A stretch of DNA of 42,592 bases from Gracilaria vermiculophylla. Taxonomy: Eukaryota > Rhodophyta > Florideophyceae > Gracilariales > Gracilariaceae. Position numbers and translations under genes: made by a program. The stretch spans positions 1,547,274 to 1,589,865 of the forward strand of contig JAHNZQ020003146.1 of the NCBI GenBank assembly GCA_019155205.2. Direction: 5' to 3'. The notes beneath the pieces are model-generated. The model was given only the letters and a program-made list of their open reading frames with translations. It ran no database searches and was not told where the DNA came from. The first letter of the stretch is position 1. Each line of letters begins with the position of its first letter. Below, piece by piece: positions 1 to 8,422 of this stretch.

Positions 1-157
1 GCGGCGCACCGCGCACGTGCTCTCATGAGCGAACGCAGCCGCGCGCCCTGCCGCCGCGCTCGCGCCCGCGCCCGCGCCCGCGCCTACGCTCGCGCCCGCG
101 CCCACACCCGCGCCCGCGCCCACGCCCGCGCCCGCGCCCACGCCCGCCCCCGCGCCC
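1..157. repeat. Direct repeat copy A, GC-rich 5' leader block
   Basis: These bases match 2517-2673 almost base for base. The first 80 positions are identical, and the following (CGCCCG)-type tract differs at only a few sites, for example C at 81 against A at 2597. Copy B ends directly before the start codon of the acyl-CoA synthetase; copy A lies about 510 bp upstream of the PAP2 phosphatase start. The left end may extend beyond the window. The block contains an ATG at 25 opening a frame rich in Arg-Ala. The G-rich complement (GGGCGC repeats) fits a G-quadruplex pattern. Confidence 0.9.
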
Positions 158-160
158 GCG

Positions 161-249
161 CCCCCCCCCCCCCCCCGCCCCCCCGCCGCGCCGCCCCCCC
201 CCCCCCCCCCCCCCCCCCCCACACGCCGCCGCAGCCGCCCACCGCAGCT

Positions 250-282
<33 letters not shown>

Positions 283-342
283 CACCACCGCCGCCGCCGC
301 CGCCGCCGCAGCCGCCCGCCGCCGCAGCCGCCCACCGCCGCT

Positions 343-378
<36 letters not shown>

Positions 379-470
379 CCCCGCCGGCGCCGGCGCCGGG
401 GGCACGCGCGCGCCGCGCGCCGCGCGCCGCGCGCTGCGCGCCACGCGCGCGCCATGCGCCCCCCCCCGCC
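161..470. repeat. Low-complexity C-homopolymers and GCC triplet tracts
   Basis: The stretch holds an uninterrupted run of about 27 C at 194-220, a shorter C run at 161-176, and two (GCC)n microsatellites around 249-300 and 341-376, followed by a CGCGCGC-rich segment. It sits in the presumed promoter or 5' UTR of the PAP2 gene. Long open frames here encode only poly-Ala, poly-Pro or poly-Arg and are composition artefacts. Run lengths in such tracts are prone to sequencing error. Confidence 0.85.
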
Positions 471-583
471 GCCGCCGCACCCCGCCGTTGCACTAAAATT
501 TCGTGGCGTCGCGCCCGCGCCTTTCGCTTTTGGCCGTTTACCACTCTCCCCTCCTTTTTCCTACCGCCTCTTCGCCTTACCCT

Positions 584-605
584 CCCCCCCCCCCCCCCCC
601 CCCCC
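584..605. repeat. C22 homopolymer
   Basis: This is an uninterrupted run of 22 C in a pyrimidine-rich stretch (about 540-660) that ends just ahead of the PAP2 start codon. It probably belongs to the promoter or 5' UTR. Confidence 0.8.
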
Positions 606-668
606 TCTCCTGCCCTGCTCCCCCCCCCCTCCCCCCCTCCCCCCGCTCCCCGCCCCCCGCCGCCAGGC

Positions 669-1377
669 ATGGAGCTGCCCAAGGCCCCCCCCCCCAGCGC
701 ACCAAAACGTTCCTCGCCACCCCCCAACACCCCCCCCGTGTCCGCGCGCTTCATTTTGCCGCCCCGCACGCGCTTCCAGCTCGCGTTCCCCTCGCTGCTC
801 GAGCGCGTGTTCGGCGCCTTCGACGACAGACTGGTCGCGCTATGCCAGCGCCGCACCGACGGCATCGTGCACGCGCTCAGCATGGGGCTCACCTTCTTCA
901 CGTCCATCGAGGTGTCGCTGGTGGCCCCCCCCGCGCTGTACGCGCTCGGCTACGACACCGCCGCCGGCCTGTGCTCGTCCGTGCTGCTCGTGCTGGGCGT
1001 CATCAGCCAGGTGCCCAAGAAGTTCATCTACCGCCCGCGCCCGTGGATGGTCGGCCGCGCCCTCCCCATCCGCCAGGACCGCACCTCCAGCTTCCCGTCG
1101 CGCGCCGTCGTGTGCGCCGTCGTCTTCTCGTGGCTCATCGCGCAGTCGCTGCAGCTTGAGGGCGCGCTGCCGCGCCCGCTGCGCGCCGCCCAGCTGTGGG
1201 CCGCCATCGTCGCCGCCGCCGCCCTCACCGCCTTTGCGCGCATCAACGTGGGCGCCCACTACCCGTCCGACACCATCCTGGGCTTTGCGTTGGGCGTGCT
1301 CGTCATCACGTGCGGCAGCCGCCTGGAGCGCCGCGTGTGGCTGCGCGCCTGCGCCCCGTCCGCGCCGCTGCCGCTGC

Positions 1378-1425
<48 letters not shown>

Positions 1426-1799
1426 TGCCGTGCCGCACCATGGGCGTCATGACGCTGCTGGCGTACGCCATCACGCTCGTGTCCATCCAGGGCTTCTGGG
1501 TCAAGTGCAGCTACGTGTACGGGCTGCTCATGGCGTGCGCCACGTTCCGCGCCTCCTTCCTGTGCGCCGCCGCGCCGCACGCGCGCCTGCCGCCGCTGCC
1601 GGCGCACGCGTCGGCGCGCCAGCACGTGGGCGCCGTCGCCACCTTTGCCGCGCTGCTGCTGTTCGGCATGCTCACGCGCCGCGCGAGCAAGGGCGCGCTG
1701 CGCGTCGTGTGCTTCTCCGTCATCTACGCCGGCACGCTGGCCGCCCTCGTGCTGTGGAGACTGCCCGCGCAGCCGCTCGCGCCCGTCGGCCACACGTAG
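669..1799 (+). CDS. PAP2-superfamily membrane phosphatase
   Basis: A predicted multi-pass membrane phosphatase of 376 residues in the PAP2 (lipid phosphate/diphosphate phosphatase) superfamily. Motif 1 is KKFIYRPRPW at about 117-126. Motif 3 is R191-x5-H197-x3-D201 in the segment RINVGAHYPSD, supplying the nucleophilic histidine and its aspartate. Motif 2, normally PSGH or PSRH, reads PSRA at 143-146, so the usual general-acid histidine is absent. Hydrophobic segments alternate throughout, and a 15-residue poly-proline tract near residue 240 splits the membrane core from further C-terminal helices. The ATG at 669 is the first in frame that avoids low-complexity sequence. Substrate cannot be told; sphingoid phosphate, phosphatidate or isoprenyl diphosphate are options. 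Codon third positions are almost all G or C, matching the surrounding island. Confidence 0.8.
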
Positions 1800-2516
1800 C
1801 CGCCGCCTGCGCGCTGCCCTCTGTTTTTTGCTGCTGTGCGCGGCTGCGGCGCGCTGCGCGCTGCGGCGCGGCGCGCCGGCGCGGGGAGGGGGGTGCGCCA
1901 CCATCGCGGCGGAAGGGGAGGTGCGTCGGCGAGGCGGCGAGGCGGCGAGGCGGCGAGGAGGCAAGGCGCGCGGGCGACAGCGGCGCGATCGCGCGGCGGC
2001 GGCGGCGGCGGCGCCATCGGTGCGTCGCCATCGGTGCGTCGTCGCAACAGCGCTCGCCGCCCTCCCCCCCCGACCAGAACCTTTGCATCTAACTCACTTG
2101 CAGCAATGTGTCACACTGTTGCACGCCGCCGCCCTCCCCGACAACAACCTTTGCATCTAACTCACTTGAAGAAGCAATCTGTCACACTGTTGCACTCCGC
2201 CGCCCTTCCTTAATCCACCGCCCCCCCCACAACTCTATCTAACTGACTTAAAGCAATCTGTCACTCTCCTACACGCCGCGGCGCCGCGCACGCGTGCCGC
2301 GCCCGCGCCCTTGCTGGCGCGTTCAAACTACTTTGCCCGCGCGCGAATTGCCAATTGGCGCCGCGCGCTGCACAGCCACCACGCCCACCCGCGTGCCGCG
2401 TGCCGCGTGCCTGACGTCTGATTATGGTGCTGGCGGTTTGAGAGCGTCTGCACACGTGTGCACGTACACACGTGCGCGGGAGCCGCCAAAACGCGCGCCG
2501 TTATGGCACCCCCGCG
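1800..2516. other. Intergenic region between PAP2 and ACSBG genes
   Basis: No gene is supported. The left part is GC-rich simple sequence (GGCGAGGCGGCGAGG repeats near 1930-1965). The middle holds the diverged tandem array described separately. The right part, about 2440-2480, carries clustered CACGTG-like sequences that could be bHLH/bZIP-type sites upstream of the acyl-CoA synthetase. Confidence 0.5.
2060..2275. repeat. Diverged three-copy tandem repeat, ~68-85 bp unit
   Basis: The core ATCTAACTCACTTG followed by GCAAT(C/G)TGTCACACTGTTGCAC occurs in units whose core starts near 2078, 2146 and 2231. Each copy is preceded by a pyrimidine-rich CCGCCGCCCT segment. Copies 1 and 2 are very similar; copy 3 is more diverged (TAACTGACTTAAAGC). 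It is a local duplication in non-coding DNA. Confidence 0.8.
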
Positions 2517-2656
2517 GCGGCGCACCGCGCACGTGCTCTCATGAGCGAACGCAGCCGCGCGCCCTGCCGCCGCGCTCGCGCCCGCGCCCGCGCCCGAGCC
2601 TACGCTCGCGCCCGCGCCCACACTCGCGCCCGCGCCCACGCTCGCGCCCGCGCCCA

Positions 2657-2688
<32 letters not shown>
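2517..2688. repeat. Direct repeat copy B, leader directly before ACSBG start codon
   Basis: This is the second copy of the 1-157 block, at an offset of 2516 bp. It continues as (CGCCCG)n up to the ATG at 2689, so it is likely the 5' UTR and/or proximal promoter of the acyl-CoA synthetase gene. It contains an upstream ATG at 2541 out of frame with the main start. Confidence 0.9.
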
Positions 2689-2690
<2 letters not shown>

Positions 2691-4572
2691 GCCCGACACG
2701 ACGTGGGCCACCGACGTCGCCGCCCGGCGGCCCATCATCGGCCGCCCGGCCGGCATCGCGCGCCGCACCTTCCCGCAGGCCGTGGCGGACGCCGTGCGCC
2801 GCCGCGGCCACGTCAGCCAGTTCTTCTCGCCCGACGGCGCCGCGCACACGCTGGCCGACTTCTACGCCGTGTGCCGCCGCGTCGCCAAGGCGCTGCTGCA
2901 CCTCGGGCTGCGCCCGCTGGACGGCGTCTCCATCCTGGGCGCCAACTCGCTGCAGTGGTTTGCGGCCGACGTGGGCGCCGTGCTGGCCGCCGTGCTGCCG
3001 GCGGGCATCTACACCTCCAACAAGCCCGACATCGTCGCCTACATCATCAACCACAGCCGCAGCCGCGTCGTCTTTGTGGACGACCGCTCCGCGCTGGACA
3101 AGGTCCTCTCCGTCGCCGACCAGTGCCCGCAGCTGCACGCCGTCGTCGTGTGGCGCCACGTCGACCTCAGCCCCTACTCCGCCCACGCCGCCCTCGTGCG
3201 CTCGTGGGACCACTTCCTCACCCTGGGCGACGCCGTGCCGGACGCCGACCTCGACGCCAGGGCCGCCACCCAGACCCCGGAGAACGTGTGCAAGCTCATC
3301 TACACCAGCGGAACAACCGGCCCGCCAAAGGCCGTCATGATCTCGCACGACAACATTGTCTTCACCGCCACCGTCACCGCCCAGGTCGTCCACGCCACCG
3401 AGCAAGACCACCTCGTGTCCTTCCTGCCGTGCTCCCACATTGCCGCCAACATGGTCGACATTGCGGGCTCCATCATCGCCGGCATCAAGGTCTCCTTCGC
3501 GGAGCCGGACGCCCTCAAGGGCTCTCTGGTGCGCACGTTGAAAAGGGTGCGACCGACGCTGTTCCTCGCCGTGCCCCGCGTGTTCGAGAAGATCCAGGAG
3601 AAGCTCCTGCAGATCGGCGCCCAAAACGGACCCATCAAACGCGCCATTTCCTCCTGGGCCAAGTCCATTGGCGCCGCCGCCTCCCACGCCCGCGACGAGG
3701 GCGACGACCTCATGCCGTGGGGCTACAAACTGGCGCGCATGCTTGTGTTCCAAAATGTCAGAAACGCGCTTGGCCTCGATCGCTGCCGAGCCATCTTCAA
3801 TTCGGCCGCGCCTCTGCAGCACACCACCGAAGCCTACTTCAAGAGCCTGGACATACGCATCGTCGACATTTACGGCATGAGTGAGGCTACCGGCCCGTTG
3901 ACTGCCAACGTGGACGGCTACCGGGTGGGCACTTCTGGAAAGCCCATACCCGGCGTGGAGGTGAAGGTTGCCAACCCCGATGAGTCTGGCGAGGGTGAAC
4001 TCTGTTTCCGCGGGCGCAACATTTTCGTGGGCTATCTCAACAACCCGGAGGAAACGGCCAAAACAATCGATGACGATGGCTTTATTCATTCTGGCGACCT
4101 GGGTCGCGTCAGCAGCGATGGCTATGTGTCCATCACGGGTCGAGTAAAGGAACTGCTTGTGACTGCCGGTGGCGAGAACGTTGCGCCCGCCTTGGCTGAA
4201 GGCTCAATCAGAGACGAACTGGATGCCATTGCTCGTGCGTTTGCCGTGGGTGATCGGAAAAAGTTCATCTCCTGTTTGCTCGTTCCGTACATGGATGAGG
4301 AAGGCAATTTGATTGGGCCGGCTGCAGCGGTGAATCCTGACGTGAAAACTGCCGCTGATGCTGTCAATGATCCTGTTTGGATGAGCTACATCAACGAAGG
4401 CCTTAAGCGGGCCAACAAGCATGCCATCAGCAACGCGGCCAAGGTGCGAAAGTTCACACTGCTTCCCACAGACTTTACCGTCGAGGGCGGAGAACTGACG
4501 CCGACTATGAAGGTGAAGAGGAAGGTTGTGGTGCAAAAGTATGAAACCCTTATCGAGGGGATGTACGCGTAG
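2689..4572 (+). CDS. Long-chain acyl-CoA synthetase, bubblegum (ACSBG) type
   Basis: A 627-residue adenylate-forming enzyme that activates fatty acids with ATP to acyl-AMP and then acyl-CoA. The P-loop-like motif YTSGTTGPPK lies at about 205-214, YGMSEATG at 395-402, the ADP-binding Asp in SGDLGR at 468-473, and the hinge/A8 region GRVKELLVTAGGEN at about 484-497, followed by APALAE. The segment AVPRVFEKI and the C-terminal ending GMYA fit the bubblegum subfamily better than LACS1-9. No targeting peptide or clear membrane anchor is visible. The start is the ATG at 2689 immediately after a GC repeat; an upstream out-of-frame ATG sits at 2541. Third-position GC is near-saturated in the first part of the gene and drops clearly in the last 700 bases. 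Confidence 0.92.
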
Positions 4573-4756
4573 TTGTCACCCGAGAGGGACACTGTTGAAG
4601 CCTGAACAGGTGCTTCCACTGCCGCATTTGGCAGCCCGGCGCCAGCTTGATGGTGAGTGTTGTTGACAAGCGGGACGTTTTCATGCACACATGTCTGGGG
4701 TTGCGGCCCCAGTTGCGCGTAAAGTTTTTCATAAACACATGCGTGTAAAACCAGCT

Positions 4757-5476
4757 TCACTGGTCTTGTGATGTAGCGACGGGGGATGGGCGCTCGTTCT
4801 TGACGCTTGTGAGAACTGTCTGCGGGTGGCGAATTATGGAGGGGAGGCAGTACAGCAAGAGGAAGCACAGCAGGGCAAACAACCAGTACACGATGTTGAG
4901 GATGGCGGCGGCCTGCATGAGGGGAAGGATTGTGGGGGGAAGCAACGCGGCGTCCTCCGATCGGGCATAGCGCCCAGCCTGGCGGTACCACTCGAGAGCG
5001 ACGGGTATGCGGTACACTACGAATGCTACGGTGGATCCGAAACGCACGTAGAGCGTGAATAAAGTGGAGAAAATGGAGCCTACGGTCTCGACGAGGATTT
5101 GGCAAATCATGAGGAAGAGGTGCGGGGCGAGAATTGGGTAGAGGCGCGTCTGTGTGCCGTCGGTCGGAGAGCTTCCCGCTGAGATGAGCAGCATTGTCGG
5201 CACGCCCAGAGAGAAGACAAATGTAAAGGGGAAAAGCAATCTGACTGAATTGCGCATCGGCGTGAGCGATCGTGGGGAGAGCGAGGCGATGGGCAGGAAA
5301 TCGAGTGAACGTCGTACGTAGTAGTTTGCCAGTGCGGCGTATGACGAGGTGAGAATGACGAAGGCGACGTGCTCTAGCGGCACTGCTCTGCAGACCAGGG
5401 CGAGGTACAGGGCGGCGCACAACAGAGCGGTGCAGAACGCAAGAGGCGCGAGACGCAGCGCCGGCCTGAGATCCAT
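4757..5476 (-). CDS. Multi-pass membrane protein, plant DUF7733-like (tentative)
   Basis: A 239-residue protein with about six hydrophobic segments: residues about 8-33, 38-55, 80-100, 118-140, 143-158 and 192-220. It starts at a clean ATG (5476). The segment LYPILAPHLFLMICQIL, followed by a helix-rich half ending ILNIVYWLFALLCFLLLYCLPSII, resembles plant and algal uncharacterised membrane proteins (DUF7733-like) from memory only; I could not verify this. It converges on the acyl-CoA synthetase with 184 bp between stop codons. No catalytic motif is seen and function is unknown. Confidence 0.65.
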   Translation of the reverse strand: MDLRPALRLAPLAFCTALLCAALYLALVCRAVPLEHVAFVILTSSYAALANYYVRRSLDFLPIASLSPRSLTPMRNSVRLLFPFTFVFSLGVPTMLLISAGSSPTDGTQTRLYPILAPHLFLMICQILVETVGSIFSTLFTLYVRFGSTVAFVVYRIPVALEWYRQAGRYARSEDAALLPPTILPLMQAAAILNIVYWLFALLCFLLLYCLPSIIRHPQTVLTSVKNERPSPVATSQDQ

Positions 5477-8422
5477 ACGTGGTTTGCGATGCGGGGACGG
5501 CGAGGGCGTGGGTGTGAATCCTGTGTGAATGAATGCGCCGGAGATGGTGCGACACTTCGAGTGAGGCGACAGCTCGAAGTGGCAAACTCAGCCGCAGTGA
5601 CGCATTGAGCGCGCGCGCGAACTCCGCGGCGGAGAAATTGCACCGCGCGTGCGAATGGGGGGTGCGCTGCTTGAACGGCTGTCGTGAAAAAGGGTCCCGT
5701 TCGACAGGGGTTGCTGTAACTGCGAGGTGTAGCGAACATGGCGCGCGGCGGGCTGCGTGGCGTGGGATACCAATCTGTCTCTGGCGCAGAAGCGGCTGCG
5801 CACGCGGATTGGTGGGAAATCGGCGCGTTGGTCAGCAAATCAAAAATATCCCTTGGTGCTCTGCGCAAACATACATACCCGCGCCGGTATGGAAGCGCGC
5901 TACCACGCTGCCGCGGTCTTGCTTGGTGGCGCGGGGCTCGCGGAACCACGGCACCCTTGCCAAACGACCAAGACAAGGCTGTGCCGAATGCCAAATCCTT
6001 GTCAACGCCAGCCCATGTCAATGGTGCGAACAGCGCATACGCTTCCGTTGCTGTTTTTCGCCATACACACGTTTGTGTATCCTCCGTCATTGCATTCTTC
6101 GACACAATTGCAGTCGCCGTGATCCTCCACGCACCGCCAGCATTGCGCACGCCACCAAAGGCGTCGTCTGCGTCACATACAAAATTTGTGCATTGTTCCA
6201 GCACCCAATCCTCCTCGCTGCAGCAAAATTGCCGCCAGCGAATCAGTCTGCGGCTCGCATCAGCTTCGTATCCAACCGACGTCCAAAAAGATATTCCCCG
6301 AGCGTAGGCCTTCTAAAGGCTCCGTCCGACGCCTTTTTTCGAGTGGTACGTACAGAGAGACGACGCTTGTTAATCGGTATCACCCTCGAGACCTGCCAAT
6401 TTCCTGTACCTTACAGGGGGTGTGCCTTTAATTTTCTGCTCAGGTCCATGGGGCGGTGGTTAAATCATGCATCATCGCCAATTCGATAATAGTTATATTT
6501 CGCATGTGGTGTATACCTCAGGAAGAAAAGTCCGCGCTCGAACCGTTGCGGCCCATCGCTACATCGCCACCAATTGATCTCCGGTGCCCAAGCGCATCGT
6601 GACAGCGTCGTTCATCAAAATGCACTCCGCCGTCGGCGCTCAGCAAGGTGAACACTTCAAAAAACCGCTGCTTCTGCCAACAAAACTGAGTCTCCCGACT
6701 CCATCCGTGTTGTAGCCTCAAGCAGCCGCAGCGCGTCGCTCCTCGCCGCAAAGAACAAGCCGGATCGGTTCCCGAAAGGAAAGAGGTGGCACGTCTGTCC
6801 CGCCCTTCCCCATGGCGTCTCCAGCACGGGTGATGCCTTTTGCTTCGAAGGGCCGGCGAGCTCACTGTCTCCGTTCTGTCGGAGACACAATCAGCTCGCA
6901 GACACTTTCTCGAGCTGTAGATGAAGCGTGATGCGCGTGATGGCCTGCTGCTCCCTTCATTGATGAGCGTCGGTAGCGGCTCGGCGTAACACGTCTTGTT
7001 TTGAAATTAACAAGTCTTTTCGAGAGTCGTCCAAAATCTGTTTTGTGCACTCTATGATGCACTGCAAACGCTAATGTTTGCCTTCATACGATACGGCTCA
7101 GTCTCAACATTGACTGTGCGACGTTGCGCGCAAACAAAGAGGCGGGTCACCCACTTTATCAACCTTGCAAACAAGATGGTGTATCGTGAGAACTGGAGGT
7201 CCATCGAGGTGGCAGCACAGCGTGAAAAGATAAAGCACCACACACAACAGCAAATAATATCCGTAGACTCGCATGCCCATATCGTTTATCACAGCCAAAA
7301 CTTGCGACCTGCCACTTGATTGACACAGCAGCAGGCCATCTCAGACACAGTTCATTGCTCGTCATCCTTGTAGTGGCGCCGCTGTTGCTTCGAGGAGAAA
7401 ATGAAGGCCAAAGTTATCGGAAACAGTTAGTGCATACAATGTCCTCAACGTTCTCTCCACCCAAGATGCCCGGGTTTGAGACATGTACATTAATGGGCCT
7501 CATTTGCGACTCTTAGCGGATGTCTGTGAGACTGTAGGCTCATTGAACCTCAACTGTACAGACGTCGCGTTGGTTGTGCCATGGCTTTCGAATATGCAAG
7601 TACCAAGCCGTTCGGTTGGTGAGCATCCTCTGCGTTGACGCTCACTAAAGTTCCTCACCATTCCTCACCCTCAGCTAGATATTCTCCACCTTAAAAAAGG
7701 TGGGGACTTTCACGCGTCGCGGCGAAATTACAGCGACCACTCTCATGAGAACAAAAAATCGAAATGCGTGCTCGAACGTAAACCTTTTGTCTTGACTCGA
7801 TGCGCCTCCCGGATTTCAGGCACGAATACGGATTATCGTTAGATGGCATCCGTGGTTTTGACAGTCATTTATGAATGCTTTCCCCCATAAAGTGCGGCCC
7901 GAGCCAACCACGAATGAGTATTGGTCACGGTAGCTACTAGCACGCCCCTCACCATGATGTCTTCAACCCCTAATCCGGAGCACAGTCTGGCCCTCCGGAA
8001 TGTAAACGTTTCCGTACTTGCCTGAGCAAAATGTTAAAGCCCCCATTTTTACACTCCACATTCGCTCATTGCCACCCTTCTCATCAAGCCACGTTCCACT
8101 CAACAACATTTGACAGCGGTCTGTCCCGATTCTATGCAATACTCTTTGCCCATGGTCTTGATTGTCTGCCCTTTCTATTTCCTATCCTGGGGTATGATCT
8201 CTCCGGAGCTGTACGTATATAACTCTCATGATTCACTTCTAGAATAGTTACTGCTCCAGCATGCCACTTTCTCGGCGTAGTTTTTTTTTGTTCATCCAAC
8301 GACTGTTAGCACTTGAACCAACTCATAAACGATTGTCAAGAACGAATTCTGCCAGACTATCCTGACTAGATTAAGGGAGAATTCTGTTTCCAATTGCTCC
8401 ATCTAGCCAGTATCTTACGCAA
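5477..8422. other. Large intergenic region without a confident gene
   Basis: About 2.9 kb lies between the divergently transcribed membrane-protein and GT14 genes. 5530-6300 is moderately GC-rich and unusually poor in stop codons in several frames on both strands, but no frame gives a recognisable protein. 6518-6890 on the minus strand can be read as one protein-like segment only if a single base in a T6 run is ignored; it could be a pseudogene or an unrecognised exon. A 7-bp perfect hairpin with an AAAA loop sits at 7686-7703. The rest shows no coding signal. Confidence 0.5.
8216..8222 (+). promoter_or_regulatory. Possible TATA box for the GT14 gene
   Basis: TATATAA occurs about 200 bp upstream of the GT14 start codon in otherwise mixed sequence. 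Position and motif fit a core promoter, but a match of this length can arise by chance in AT-rich DNA. Confidence 0.3.

Noticed and set aside
25..1452. Very long plus and minus ORFs over 25-1452 and 23-1964
   Set aside because: They encode poly-Arg, Ala, Pro or Gly runs in every frame; the GC-rich simple sequence lacks stops. Only 669-1799 carries family motifs.
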